From Rhyacichthys aspro (Eukaryota > Chordata > Actinopteri > Gobiiformes > Rhyacichthyidae), in contig CM072160.1 of assembly GCA_036850595.1 (NCBI GenBank), positions 13,557,906 to 13,621,905 on the forward strand: a DNA stretch of 64,000 nucleotides. The letters are read 5' to 3'. The notes beneath the pieces are model-generated. The model made no database searches and was not told where the DNA came from. It saw only the letters and a list, made by a program, of their open reading frames with translations. Shown here one piece after another: positions 1 through 13,997 of the stretch. A program made the position numbers and the translations under genes. Position 1 is the stretch's first letter. The number at the start of each line of letters is the position of its first letter.

Positions 1-1113
1 GTTGCATGCCAATTGTTTGTTTGCATCCTACTCGGTTTGAGGTCAGGATTTTGTTGAAGGACCGATCGCCTAATGAGAAATTGTAACCCTGGTTTCAGAT
101 GAGAGGATCCTGCTGCTTTACAAGCCCTTTGCAGCAGACTGATACAGGCAACGGCTACAGAATACAGCGTTTTAGTCAGTCTTTGTTGTTGAATAGAAGT
201 CTATTCTGTAAAACCTCACATCTGGTGGAGCCGGATCTGGATACACAAATATTGTTGAGAGCATTGTTAGAATTCCTATTTGTGGGAGTATTCAAAAAAC
301 GTCTTGTGAAAATGTGGTGAAACGTTCTGAGGCTGACCAATATCAAGGCTAAAAATGGAGAGATACAGGTTTTGTGCCCAATAACACTGATAAGATATTA
401 TCCCTCATTTTAGTTCTGTACAAATCCTGAGATTTGAGTTAATAGACTTGAGCTAATTTGGGTAAATGTCAGCAATTAAATTTTTACAAGCCATTCTGAT
501 CCTAGTTTTCATTCCAGTGCTGTTAGCTAGCACCGGCTTCATTTAAATGCTCAATACTCGCTCAAGTTATTACCCCAAAGCCCCTTTTTCCACTACCACA
601 AAGTATAAAATGTGCAATTTCTCTGTGTCTGCTAAAGTAGGTAAACACATCCTTCTATGGTTCAGACATGGAGTGGTGATGAATATTAATGTTACCTCTG
701 ATGTTCAGGGCTTGCTATGGGCTCGAGGCGGCGTCTGGTTGAAGGAGTACAGAGATTACAGAGTGCATTTCAGATGGTGGAGCTCAGGTTGGATTCAGGG
801 GTGAACGTGAGGTCTGGTGGGCGAAGCGAGAGAGCACAACGGAGGAAGGGGTCACTAGGGCAGATCAAGCTGTGGAGATGGGCAGTAATGAAAGAAGTGT
901 GCGTCTATGCTTTCACACGGGCATGGAACTCCATGTATAGCAGTTGCACACAATAGTATTAACAAAAGGCCTTTTCACGATGTGCCTTGTGCATGAGCTC
1001 TGACACGGAGGTAATGCTGAAAAAGTCACGACAGCCCGATACAGTCCATTGTGTCTCTGAAGATGACTTTATTAGTAGCAAATGAACTCCACCCATGTTC
1101 TCACTGGCTCACG

Positions 1114-1138
1114 CACACACACACACACACACACACAC
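1114..1138. repeat. CA microsatellite, about 12 units
   Basis: Uninterrupted CA dinucleotides, preceded by a single CG interruption. It is in intron and is likely length-polymorphic. Confidence 0.95.
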
Positions 1139-3752
1139 GACCCCACGAGTGATTGTTAAGCAGGGCCATCAGACAAAGCCGATGCACACTTGATTGCTCA
1201 TGAATAAGAGGCTGAACAAATTTGAAAACCTCTCCCTGTGCTTTTGCAGGAGCAGATTTCACGGGTCTATTGCTTCATTTGTGTCATTATTGCAGCACAT
1301 TCATAAGAAATTAACCCATTGATTTTTTTTCCCTTTGCAACTGATCTAAGTTGGCTTGCACACTTGCCTGTTCATATTTCCACTTATCCCAGTGTGTGTT
1401 CGAGTATTTTCTTTGCTGCATGTTGAGACTGATTTAAATGGGCAGCTTGTCCAGCAGCTCAGCACGATACATGGTGTGGAATTGCTTTTTGTGACTTGAT
1501 AAGGCAGCCAGCTAACCCTGCAAATCCACTGTGACCACAGAGCATTTATACAGTAGCTATAGTCACTTTAGATAGAGTTCTTCCAAACACTGACCCACGG
1601 CAGGTCAGCTCTGAGCCAGACGTCTACCTGCCGCTTTATAAACCTAGGGAGATAAGGAGCTTGTTTTACTAAACAATCTTGGAAAGGATTTCCTCTTAAT
1701 GAGTTTAAGCTGTAATTATCCTCATAATATTGCATAGTACTGCATGATATTTCCATTGTAACAATAGTTCTTTGTGAAGTTTTATCAGCTCTATGCCTCC
1801 AAGGGAGCTTTGTGACAGTAACTACATTAAAAAACAGAATTGTCTCATCACATTTGAATCTCATGACCCAGTAATGGGTATCATCTGTGTAACCTGTATT
1901 TTTTTTTTATAAACAATTTCAAACATGTCCAGTTCTTATTGTAGATGAAAAGTGTAACTTTGAATATACAATCACAATATACCTATGTTGTTCTGGCACC
2001 TGATTGATGTGACAGCAGCAAGCTGTCTGCCAGCACCATTCATTATTAAACATGATGCAACTTTTTGCCTAAGGACTGGCCATGCATTTTAGAAACATTG
2101 AAGACAACTAAGACTATTTTCACCAATCTATGACAACACAATTATTAGATCAATGGGTCAGGCCATGCACACCTCCCATTTGTAGAAATGATTTAACAAT
2201 CCCTTGACAAACAAGAAGATACAAGATACACTTCTGACTATATTAATCCTTTTCAGTGTATTTGTATGACATTGATCAGGTAGAGGTAGATTAGGAGTAG
2301 CAGAATGGCTAATGTAACCCTTACAGTCAGATTCAAGAGTCTGCTTTTGAAAACACGAGCATAGATGTCACTCTTCAGATCTTGATGTTGGCTTCTGAAA
2401 GTAAAGCATTCACTTAGTTATTCGTATGTGTCAGTTATGATTATATGATATCTGATAAGATTTAATACATATGCACATGTATATGTTTGTGTCACTGTCC
2501 ACTCTGTTTTGTTGTCACATGGACAAATCTTCCCAGACTGAATGCAAACAAAGCCCAGGTGCTCCAGTGTTTGGAGCTGATCATAATTAGAGAAGCCCAG
2601 CTGTTGCGTGCACGTCCACTGACCCTCGGCACACAACACTATTGATCGGCCTTGTCAAGGCTGCACCGGCTGAATTGCTATGTGCATATCCAAATCTTGT
2701 CTCCAGGAAGCGGTCTTGATTTGATCACTGAGATGAAAGTGAGGCACAGCAGTGACTCCCAGGTGAGCAGCGAGCAAAATGGATTTCAATTTAGCTGATT
2801 GTTGTCATCAAGGGTATGAAAAAGGCCTGTGCCTCATATCACAGCTTTGCCTTTGTTTTGTCTTCGTCTGTGTCAAGCAGCAGATTTTTGCTGTGTGGAA
2901 GGGGACAACACATATCCCAACTGATACTGCACAGCTTTCAGCCAGCTGCACATTAAGTTAATGCCCTTGGTTCATTTCACTCTTTCTGTGAACAGAAACT
3001 CATCAACATCCATTAAGTTTTCTTCATCCCAATGCTTTTGTGCTGCTCAAAGGCCAGATTTTGAGAATTTGTGTATCAACTGTTTGCCAATTTCACTGTG
3101 TAAAGTTGAGCTATGCTTTGTTTGTGAGGAGTTAGTCAAACATTTGGCGTGATTCCCAGAGCTGGATTAAGAACAATGTTAGATTAAAAACAGTCAATCT
3201 CTGTTTAGAATTTCAGAGGCAAGTCAACAGATATGTATTTTCATGCTTCATAAATGTAAGTACACTCTCAGTGGGCTTTAGGGGATATTTACTGTGTGTT
3301 AATGTATCACACACTTTAGAATATTATTTATTTAATCTTCCCTATTTACCTTCTATACCACTGTAGCTGTCGTGAAAAATGCTTACTTCAGAAGCATTTA
3401 TCTTCTTTTTACTAAGACATTTGATCTGAAATAGGCCAGTGGACTAAGGAAGAATCTCTTGAGAAAAGGAACTTTTTTCTCTGTGAACTGGCTGATCAAT
3501 GAGATAGAGATCTCGTGGTCAATGTTCCACTCTCCTAAAAGGCACCGTGGGATCTGCAGCACACTTCATCTTTATCACTGGTCTGCCTCGGCTCTGACCG
3601 CGGGGACCTGATGCAGTCTCATTACCAGCTCAAATAGAGATCTGGCTGCATGGACACAGCCAAGCCCCAAGGTGGGATGGAGACTGTTGGAAAAGCAGTG
3701 CCGACAGACTTATCCCATTCCATCTTTGTTGTCTCATCCATGTCCCCTGAGC

Positions 3753-3771
3753 TTTTTTTTTTTTTTTTTTT
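3753..3771. repeat. Poly-T run of 19
   Basis: Pure T homopolymer in intron. It could be the A-tail of a minus-strand retroposed element, but the flanks show no recognisable element. Confidence 0.9.
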
Positions 3772-5045
3772 GCTTTTTCTGAATACCAACAGCTGCCCTC
3801 CTGAATCCCCTGTACCCCTTTTGGTTAGAAAGGGGATCAGGTAGACATAATAGACCAGCACCTGCCCTGCTGCAGCATCCATGCCAAGAGGACCACGTTG
3901 CCATTCAAGCCTTGGCATCACGTTTGCTGACTGATGGACAGTGTCTCCAGCAGCATCTGTTCTCTAATGCACAGTGGCCAACATAATTCTCTGGACTGCA
4001 ACAGACGCCAGGCACTATACCCTCTGTTCCACTGTTGGTTGGTTTGATTATATCTGAATGGATTCACTGTTTTCACTGTTTGAAGGGAAATCTTTCTCAG
4101 TCTGGCTTCAGTTTGGCTCGTATTTAACTCTGATGGCTGCTGTCCACCTAGTTGCAGTGTTTTAAGGACAGCGAGTCTTGCCAAATGGGTCTTGTATGCT
4201 AACTGATTGGCAGGTCAATGTGTTGCAATGTTAATGAGCCGCGGAAACGTAGGTCTTGAATGGCACTAATGATAATCTTGTATAGCAGTGCCTGACATGT
4301 TCCAAAGAACATAAAAGTGCAGTGATACTATATTAAACCATTTTGTTCTGCTGGCCCTCTGAGTCCAAGCCAACAGATGTAGTTCCTCATTATATGTCTG
4401 TGCTCCATATGGCACCACTGCATACCCACCTCCTCATTGCCTGTATTCGCTCGCCCCCCCTCCCTGTGTGCTCCAGTTAGCTTCACAGCAGACAGGTAGC
4501 AGAATGTCTTAGGCACTTGTCAACTCAACAGCCAAGGCAACTGCAGCTTGTTGGCCCGGATGGAAGGGAAATTAGCTTTCACCTTCACTCCGGCTCAGAA
4601 CTATGGCCCCCTAACTAATGCCTGCTCGGATTTGAAAGTCCTTCTCTTAAATGTAGGCTTGCATTCCTGTTGAATAGAGGTTATTACAGGTTAGTGGTAA
4701 GCTTTATACAAAGCAATAAAAAGCAGTGGCTGTATCAAATCGCAGCCAACAACAGATTACTAGCTTGGCTCTGGGAAATGTGCGGGTTCCTTTTATTTCT
4801 TGTCCAAATAGCTAATCTGAGTAAATCACAGTGCAATCTTAATGTAATTAAAGGAAGTACATTGTAAGCACTTGGTAATTGGGTTGAGGTATTTTTACCG
4901 TCATATAAAAGGTTGTACATTTCTCATTGCTCAGTGGATGTGCTGCAGTTTCTGTGCTGGGCCTGTGTCCTGGGAGAGCTTCCTCATTAAATGCCTGTCA
5001 AACCTCTGTCTGCAGCTTTGCCAGGTTTTCTGTCACACTGTACGA

Positions 5046-5070
5046 ACACACACACACACACTCACACACA
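5046..5070. repeat. Interrupted CA microsatellite
   Basis: CA dinucleotide tract with one CT interruption near position 5061, in intron. Confidence 0.9.
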
Positions 5071-6791
5071 ATTCTTGACTGGACACGCTTACCATGTTAT
5101 GTGCACTCAGTGAAAAAGCAAGGCAGCCCGTTGCCTTTTGTACCTGGATTAAATGGTGGTAACCCTCTGTACTTTAGTGTCAATATTTGTACGTCTTATA
5201 GGCATTTTAATAACTTCAATTGATTACCTCAAGAGATTTCTTCTGTTAATATTTTCTCACCGCTCTTCAGAGATCGCAAATTATGTTATTATAAAACAAT
5301 GGGCTTTTCCAGGGGAGTGTCGTTTGTGCTTTCACACAAGTGCTCTGACAGCCTGCCTCTCATCTATTTGATCACACAGTGAATTCTGACACCTAGAGCA
5401 CATAACTATCATATGTCCAAAATGAGAGCAGCTTACAATGTATTTATAGCCCATAGAAACCACCAGACAATAACCAAACTAAATACTGATGTTATTGGAT
5501 CCCCTCAGTGTCTGGAGAAATTAAGCAATAAAGTCAGAACATGAGACAGATTGACTTTGACAACAATGTAATATTGCACAGTTAAACCCAATGACACCAT
5601 TTAATGAGCGCTGCTGAGCCATTTCTTACTCTTGTATTCATGTTTAGCTTTGTCTTCTACAGTCTCACCATTGTCATTGTTCACGCTGCTAATTATTTTT
5701 CTGTCATTTTATTTCCCTCACAGTTTTCACTTGCAATTAGCATCTGAACAATTGTGCTGTGGCCTTGAGCCTTGAGTTTCAAGATCCAGCCTGCCTATGA
5801 CAAGCTTTCACTGATTCACTTTACATGTTCACTGTGGTGAGTCTGGGCCTTGAATACAAGAATGATGTGCTTGGTTATTGGCAATGGGCATTTTTAATTA
5901 ATTTTAGTGCTCATAACCTTGCAATCACTGCACTTACTTGGATAGTCCTTAAATTAAGCTGCTATTCAGCACTGAGCCAACATAAGTGTTTTTTATGATT
6001 GTTAGGGTATAGTGGTGAATTTCAGCGATTGACAATTAGAACAGAGAGCTGTTCAAGACACTACAAGCCACTTCACAGAATTCCAGTCATTTGCTAAATT
6101 TTAGAATAACATGTAATGTATGGCCTTCTTCATAAGCAAGTCAAAACTTTCAGATGTGCTTTGGACCTGCTCTTGAACCAGGATTTTTGGCATGGCAAAG
6201 CTGTTTAATGCACCAGCTTTAAGGTCTGTTGAGTCTTTAAAGCCCCAGAAACAGTCATGTAGGAAACATTCCTGTGTTTTTGTTTGTGGGATTAATCGAC
6301 CGGTGGAGTGACTGATAACTGCTGTTGGTCAGAGATAAGAAGTCTGGCAAGTAACTTTGATGTGGCTGACAAGTCACTGCAAATAATGCAATAATCGATT
6401 TTCTTTGCTTGAAGCACAGCCGTAGACTTGACTTTACTCAAAAAAAACACACATAGGAAGAGCAGCAATTGTTATTAGGCATATCCAAATCAATATAAGT
6501 CCAGCTAGACTTAAAGTAAAAATGCTGTAGATGCACCTTAAAGATGTCTCAGTTAAAGTGACATTTCTTACTTGACAATGTATATTAATCCACTGTTTCC
6601 AGACAACTTGAATGGTCAGGGTTTCTAGTTAGTTAATCTAGTGGGAGCTGAGGTTTCTTTTGTTGAATTTTATGATGAATGAAGACTCTGCGCCAAGTAA
6701 TACCCCAGAGATACAGGTAGAAGCGAATCCAACAGAAAGCCCAATGGGTGAACATGATGGAAAAGGACACAGTGTACTGCATGCTTCTGTA

Positions 6792-6813
6792 TGTGTGTGT
6801 GCGTGTGTGTGTG
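6792..6813. repeat. TG microsatellite with a CG interruption
   Basis: TG dinucleotides broken once by GC at 6801-6802. Intronic. Confidence 0.9.
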
Positions 6814-9402
6814 CCTGTTGTATAAGTATGCCGGTGTTTTTGTAAGCAGCTTCCTAAACCCCCTGCTGCCTCAGATACAGCCTATTGAACCATGTCAGGT
6901 TTAGTGAATGGGGTCGAGAAGCACTAGTCCACAATGCCCAAAAGGTATAAAGAACAAACGGCAAAAGAACATGTAAATCATTACAGCTTCGGGACAGAAG
7001 AAGAAGAAGAAGGAATAAAGCAATAGTGAAAATGCACAAGCTGTAGGATGAGGGACACACGTGGAGATAGGTACATTTCCCAAGTGGACAGTGTGCCTAT
7101 TCCCTAAAGTTTTAGGGCACTGCAGCACAAGGGCTGTCAGGAGCAGCCATGCCTCCATCCATCCACACTCCCAGGGATTCAATTACACCCTGATGGGCAG
7201 CAGTGGAAAACCAATCCAGAGAATGTGGGGATGATGGGGAAAGCGACGTATGAGCACTGGAAAGCACGCAGACAGGCAATCTGCCATGATGAAGAGGCTT
7301 CCTTCTCAGTGCCTCCTCTCAGACCCAGCACGCACTCCTGTATCCCCTTCAAGCCCCACTGCGCTCCATGGCAATGCGTCGCCGGCTGACCGACCCGACA
7401 CCTGCCGCACTACGTCTCGTTCTCCGTCTGTACCTTTTATCCTCCCCAGCGTCACCACAGGAACCTTGGCACCAAGAACTCAGCAGACAGGGCTTTCATT
7501 TTACTCATTTGAGTGGAAAGAGATTTGAATTGGGGTTGAATGTGATTTCAGGACCTTTCGGAATGCTTCGGTCTGGGTCTGTTGCTATTCTCCAAGAGTA
7601 TTATAGTCTACAAGGTTAGCTGCAGTGTACTTAACCTTCCTTCTGATAAGAGAGATAAGCCTGACATATCCTTTAAGTGAAGAAAAGGTGGTTTTATAAA
7701 TTCATTAGGGGAAACTGAGGAAAACACATTTGCAAAGCTGCAGCAAACTGCGGCTGTGAAAAGCACAATAGCCAGTCTGACCAAAGTATGTATTCTTAAT
7801 AAGGCTGAAACTTATAAATAAAAATGTATATGTTTATTTTCTCTGGTGCACAAACATTTCAGCAGTCTTACCTCTTGGCCCAGATTATTCCAAGTTTCCA
7901 GGACTACTAGATGTTTTCTTTTGCCGCTGTGAAATAATGAAGCCAAAAACCAGATGCCATGTTTTTCTGTTTTAAACCGCAGAGTCAGTGTTGTCCTGGT
8001 GTTTCTGAAACAGTGCTGACAGTGAGCTGCACTTTATAAGCCTGAAAACTGAGTTAAGAGGACATGTAGCGTGTCTATGTGACGCTTTATCCAAACACCA
8101 AGTGTTGAAAGCAAAATCTAAAAAAAAAAATCCCCCAGCCTGTTTTTAAATAGTTTATTATGACAAACATTAAAGTATTCTTGACTGTTCCTGTCATTGC
8201 TGTGTGCAGTTTTAACCAATAAAAATGCATAAATGCTAATTGCTGCAACGAGCCCTTTGAGAACGTAACACTGAAGAAGTGGATCAGTCGCCTGCCAGGC
8301 AAGACCAAGGAAGGCTAATGTGTGGTTATTAAGTTAAATTTAGTTCAAAAACAATGTCCAATTACTTTTGATCTCCTTAAATTATGGGCTTGGAGGAATA
8401 GTACTCTAACCTCGTATTCACAGTTTCACATGATGCTGGAGGGAAGTCTACACTAAGATTGTTTATATGGCACCACACATGCATTAATTAATCAGCTGCA
8501 TAAGTGTGTATGTACTGAGACCGCATTGTCTTTATGAAGGAGATTTAAATCTGTTAACATTAATAATTCAGAGGACTAAGCAGATTTCAATTGACCGTAG
8601 CACCACTTAAATAAGCTTAGAATGACATGTGCAAATTGTGAGGAAAAGAAAGGTTTATTTCTTTTAAAGGTTTATCATTCTTTTATTTCATGATATCTAC
8701 CATTCTGAAAGGTTTTATTTTCAGTAATTCAGTTGCCAAATCAACAAAGTATGACTTATGACATGGTTGATTAAGAAATGATACTCAGTGCATCAATTAG
8801 ACTTATTAGCAATTGTTCAGATAAAGTCTCTTGTCCTTTGATATGTTAATTAAAGACTTTTGTTTTTGTTTAATGTTTGAACAAGGATTAATCATGTAGT
8901 GGTCGAGGCATGTCTCCATGAAAGAAAGGTCTTGTCCAATAAATGATTAATGCGTGCATGTTTACCTTAAACACAGTAGTTCTGCTTCAGAAGCGTAAAC
9001 AAATGTTTTGTACCAGTAGGTGCGTGGGTGTTACGCTAACAAGGCCTAGTCCATGTGGGTGCAACAAAAATAAGTCTCAGATCCATACTTGTGCCTTACA
9101 TGAGCTTTAGCACCTTGCTAACAATGAACAATGTGTAGTGTGAATATTCACATTACCTCAGACCCCTGGGTTATCATTGCCTGCAATTTATCATAACAGA
9201 GTAAACCGATTTCCTTCTGGCTGTCTGCTGGCTGTCTGCTATTTTTACTCCGTAATTCCCTTTAAACTGTTTCTGCAGTTTATCTCTTTTAGGGTCCAAT
9301 GTGTATGCAGATGTCTGCTGCATTGTAAACACAAGGTTGTGAATTCCACCTGAAACTATTAAAATGCAAACAGATATTCTGATATTACCATTTTTTCTGC
9401 AG

Positions 9403-9568
9403 GTGCCTTATGTAAAGGTGGCTCCAGAAGACATTTTGAAGGTCCAGTTTCCTCGCTTCACCACTTTAGACCTGAGGCCAACCAACACTGATATCAGCAT
9501 GGCAGTGGCTGGCCTTCTCACCTTTTTTAACAGCACCACAGCCTGCCTCATCTGTGCACAGGCTGACT
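9403..9568 (+). CDS. grik4: grik4 exon: amino-terminal domain, first visible exon (166 nt)
   Basis: Encodes 55 codons plus one base, starting VPYVKVAPED and ending ACLICAQAD. The acceptor is a T-rich tract ending in CTGCAG at 9402; the donor is GTGAGT at 9569. The leading base of the split Cys codon is 9568. This segment belongs to the bilobed periplasmic-binding-protein-like amino-terminal domain, which drives subunit assembly outside the cell. The block NTDISMAVAGLL..FFN.TTACLICA matches GRIK4 closely and GRIK5 less well (GRIK5 has NEDVSLAVS here). NST in FFNSTT is a possible N-glycosylation site. Upstream residues are on exons before the window, so this is not the start of the protein. The in-frame ATG at 9364 is intronic. 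Confidence 0.94.
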
Positions 9569-11399
9569 GTGAGTACAGCATTCACACCTCCATGACACTA
9601 CATACGCACATGAGACAATGCTCACATGCATCTGCCAACACAGCCCAACACTGTTGTTTAATGTCTGCTAACACATATATTCACACATAAGCTTCCCAGA
9701 TGCACCCCAAACTGTACTCTGACAACACCTCTCACTGAACTGCTCACATTGCAAGCAGGTGCTATTTCTCAGCCAGTGCTCTGACTCTGTAGCAGCATGA
9801 ACAATTCTCAATTAATTCAATGAATGTACTCTTCACTTGATATAACTGTCACTAGTTTAATACATTCACAATAGAAGTAATATATTTTATAGTATTTCAT
9901 TTGCATTTTTTCATATACAAAAGGATCTGCATATTATATTACAAACATATGATGTAGGCTATGACTGTTGACAACAGTTAGCTTTTATATTTTAAAAATG
10001 CTGTTTTTCTTTTGAAAGTAGTATTTTGTGAGAATGTGAACATCACTGGTTTATATGTTCAAGAAACAAACCATTAGACATGAAAGTTTTGAAACTAATT
10101 AAAATCCAACTGTTCATGAATTGGACCTCCTTCAAAGCAGCCAAATGCAACAGAAATTATAATGCTCTTGCACTTCTGGTTTCCCTTATTCCCTGTTTTA
10201 TTAGCATTCCCTGCAAGCCTAAGCAGATGTGAAGAGTATCAGTAGTAGGGAGGCAAAAAGGCCTCACTGATGTTTCTGCAACAGCACCTTCTTCATTTCC
10301 CCTTAAGGTCTATATTCAGGGTTTATAGGGTTTTTGGAGTAAGATATCAGTTTTCTTCTGTTTTTGCTAAACAAACATTACATTATTTAGAATTATGTAC
10401 TTCATTTTTATCCTCTAAAAACACATTTGAGGTATATTATTGTGGGACAATATGAGATAAAGCTTGGATATAGCTGCTAGGGGAGCAATTTGTTTTGTGT
10501 TACTATTGAGGAAACAGGATCCTAAACAATGTCACATGTGATTGTTGAATCTTAATCTGATGGATATACAATTGTTGTGCACTGCCTGTTAATGATCGAG
10601 GCGGCCTTTAAAGAAGACTGAGGAGAGGTTTCACTGCTGATCTGGCAACCTCAGTGTTAAAGGCACTCATTAGGCTCTAAAGTTACTAAACTGGATGACC
10701 TCGGAGGAACTCGCAAATCTCCGTGAGGGAAGATATTTTGGTAAATAGAGAGGAAGATTAAATCATGCCCTATTCCCACCCTTTTGTAGCACCCAGCGCA
10801 GTAATTACAAGTCCCTAGACAAAGGCAGCGTGACCCCCAGTGCTGTCAAGTAACCTTTCTCCTAATCAGCAAAAGGCTTTGAAGGGCAGAAATACGTTGG
10901 AGACATCAAGCTTGTGTCAAATAGACCAGCAACGGCAATGAGACACTCTGATCCACCCACCCGTCTTTTTCAACTTTCAGTTCTGCCTCCTGCTCTGTCC
11001 ACTGGTGTTTATTTATAACCTTTAGATGTACTTTAGATGTAGTTATGTCACAAAGTGAATGTAGATCATGTAGGCAACTCATTCCACTGATTTCAACATT
11101 GCTTTTATCCTCAGCAGATTAATTAAAAGCAAGGGTCAAAGTGTTTTTCCTTCTGGTGATCCTGTATGTGTTTCCACATTCAGCGTGGATCCTGTTTCGC
11201 TGACATTTATTCCGCAGTGAGCTGATTAGCACGATGCTGGCATAAGCACTGATAACAAGTGGACCTTTTAGGCTGCTCCCGACTTTAATATTGGCAGGTT
11301 TTGTGAAAAGAAACTCATTTTAACAAGACTTTTCTTCCCCTTAGGTTGTGTGCAGGTTGGTGGGAAGGTTTTGATTCTGTGTCAATGGGCTAAAACCAG

Positions 11400-11520
11400 C
11401 CAGCAGAGGAAATTAAATGAGATGAAAGAAATGAAATGAGAGGAGAGGGGGCGAGAGGTAGATAGCAGAGATTAAGGCCAGTCAGAGGGGAGGCTATGGC
11501 TTCAGAGGGCTGGGGTGGGA
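11400..11520. repeat. Purine-rich low-complexity stretch
   Basis: A strongly A/G-biased + strand (repeated GAAATGAGA-like words and GAGAGG runs) with few pyrimidines. No coding signal. Confidence 0.6.
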
Positions 11521-12284
11521 CTGTTACTCAGTAAACGTGGGTGAGGTGGAATATAGTGATTACTGTAATAGAAAAGGGAACGGCAAAAGAAGCTGGAAAT
11601 GGCAGCAATCAAGAGACAGTCCAGGAAGTGACACGGCTGTATTGATCACCCACATGTGAGCCGGATTCATTGAACAGAAAAGGCAGCAAATGGCAGCGTG
11701 CCTGGATTGTGTTGCGCGTGTTCATGTGGTAAAGGCTGTGTTCAGCAATAACATCAACTAAAACTCGTCGGCTCCTACTAGTCGCACCCATAGCTGCTCA
11801 GTTGCTGACAGTTGGTTGGTAGTCCGCTGTCTGTGGTCCGTCCACACGTGCCGGACTCATTAATCACACGAGCCGGTGACAGCCTAATAGAGCGTAACCA
11901 ATTCATGAATATTTCGCAGCCATGGTTGAGGAAGCAGAAGTGGAGGTGCTGGAGCCATGCCCAAAGGCACAGTGCACACCAGGACATACATTAATCTCAC
12001 TAACCTACTATCAGTGGCAGCTTCTGCACTGTGACCAGCCTGCAGTATTGACAGGACATTTGTACTCCGAGGTGGTCAAGTATGTTAATACCAACACACT
12101 GCATTAGCACAGGGGCTTGAAAGTCATTGTGGGGGGAAGTTTAAAAAGAGCCTGTATTTTGGAGAAAGTGCTAACTTGGCCTTATACTAATGGTCACAGT
12201 TCTGAGCAATTCTGTATGGTACATAAAAAATCACCTTGTAGTTGGAAAGGCATTAAATTATACTTTTAATGTCAGGAACAGTGC

Positions 12285-12305
12285 TTTTTTTTTTTTTTTT
12301 TTTTT
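12285..12305. repeat. Poly-T run of 21
   Basis: Pure T homopolymer followed by C and six A residues. It may be a retroposon tail on the minus strand, but no body is recognisable. Confidence 0.9.
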
Positions 12306-13845
12306 CAAAAAAGGTGTATAAACCCTGCACACACATATTGTAAAAGTTTCATGCTGGTCATATTCTGGTCATTATATTCTCAGGGAGACATTAGTATATG
12401 GCAGTGCACTTTCATTAGCTTGATGATTTTTGTAACTTTCACTTAGCTGAAAGCAAGTGTCTAATGAAACCTGAAATAAAGCCTGGAGCTCCAGTGCAGG
12501 TACCGAATTCACACACAGCAGGCCTCAGAGGCTTGCAGCCTTTTTCACTTTGATAAACTCTGTTGGATAACAAAGTTTGCCATTTAGCTCACTGCATTGT
12601 TGTTTAAAGTAACTGAGAAGAGAAAGACACTCATCAAGTTTCCTGCGTCATCTTTGAAAAGCAGTCCACTAATTGCTCTCTTATCAGTGTTGGCTTTGTT
12701 GTCTCGTAAATAACCCTAAATTTAGGAATCACCTGTCGCATTTATATTGCAACGTGCATGATAACATATAAGAGATGCTTCACTGACTTGTGGATATGGA
12801 AGGCATACAAAAGTGACAGTAATTACAGGTGGTTATTATAGGTTTGATGATAATGACTATGATTTTGTCACTAATAACTCTGATATTCAAAGCTGCAATG
12901 TCACCAGTAAATGCTAAATCTCTAGTATTAGGACTTTTTTCATATTGGGATGTCAATCAAGAGAAACTAAACTGGAAGGTGTAAAGACACTCCCATAGTG
13001 CGTCTTTGTGTTCGAACCTCTCTGCAGGATTGAGTCGTTTACAGTCCTAGTGTGAAGAATGAATAGTGAAGCCATTTGCAGAGATAACAGGACTGATCGG
13101 CAGGCGCACATCAGATTGGCAGAGGCGCCGTGTGACAGGTGGATTTTATAGTCTGTAGTCATGGTCCCACTTTTATGGTTATTGGGCTTATTACTGGGGA
13201 ACTCATCCTCACATCGTTTAAATGTTTTGACATGACAGCATTTTAAAGCAATGACTGCTGTTATGTCAAAGTCATAAAACTGGCTTTTTCAAGGCTAAAA
13301 GATGAGCGGTCGTAACACACAAGGCTCTGTCTTCACATGAGCAGCTGTGTCTGTGACTGAAGGTTGTGTTGCGTGTCATTTACATACACATCACTTGGAC
13401 TACATCCCGCTCCAGTCTTGTGTTTTTACCTTAATGTTTTTAGAGTGTCTGTGTGATAGCAGTGGATTGTGTAGGTGTATTTTAATCTCTGAGGCACCCT
13501 GTGGTGACAGCATGTACAAGGTAACTGAGCGTTTGCCAAGGGAGAATGTCAGTCCTTTCTTTATATATGAGTCATAGCCATCAGTCCACACAATAGGAGT
13601 AAGAAAGTCAAAATCAACAATGGTCGGCAGGTTAGAGAATGATGTCAGAATGTAAGTTTCTTTGATATCCTTTCAGCTGCATGCTTTAAAGAAAACTCTG
13701 CCCTTGACAGCGGAACATGGACAGGTTGTATAAAAGACATAAACTAGCTGCTCGTGCACCTGTTAGAGTTAACACAGTGATTTCACATGACAGGACAGCA
13801 CATCTAGAATTCCTGTCAGCACTTTAAAATATCAAGTCTTTTTGA

Positions 13846-13997
13846 GCTCCTCTTTGGTGAAGAGTTTAGTGCATCCGACTTTACCGTTGGAGACTGGAGG
13901 TTTAAATCACCTGGGGAGCAACTCCGACCCCACTCCCAGTCCCAAGCCCAGGTAAATGGAGAGGGTAGCTTCAGGAAGGGCATCCGGCATAAAAACA
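13846..13997 (+). mobile_element. tRNA-headed SINE fragment
   Basis: The left part looks like a tRNA-derived pol III head. An A-box-like TTTAGTGCATCC lies near 13865-13876 and a B-box-like GGTTTAAATCA at 13899-13909. A linker with CCCACTCCCAGTCCCAAGCC follows, then a tail reading AGGAAGGGCATCCGGCATAA. From general familiarity, heads of the type 'GCATC-GACTTTACCGTTGGAGAC' and tails of the type 'AGGAAGGGCATCCGGC' recur in teleost retroposons. The B box has lost the usual CG, and no target-site duplication was identified, so this is probably an old, inactive copy. The family name is not assigned. Confidence 0.6.

Larger units (their letters stand above)
1..9402 (+). other. grik4: 3' part of an upstream grik4 intron
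   Basis: No stretch here encodes the residues expected just upstream of the first visible exon (the conserved LPKGVVAVLGPSS region and ICGEKE), so that exon lies before the window. Short open frames are present but none resembles a known protein or carries paired splice signals. The region holds a CA microsatellite at 1114-1138, an interrupted CA tract at 5046-5070, a TG tract at 6792-6813, a 19-nt T run at 3753-3771 and a short GAA run at 6997-7013. An AT-rich, repeat-free stretch at 8440-8880 resembles a conserved non-coding element. The 3' end has a pyrimidine tract and CAG acceptor at 9391-9402. Confidence 0.8.

Noticed and set aside
8080..8096. GACGCTTTATCCAAA, similar to the reverse complement of a fish LINE2/V-SINE tail core
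   Set aside because: Only about 15 bases match, one base of the core is missing, and the flanking GCGACTTACA-type sequence is absent. Too little to call.
9217..9240. Two tandem copies of CTGGCTGTCTG
   Set aside because: A single 11-bp duplication in intron with no further structure. Likely slippage.
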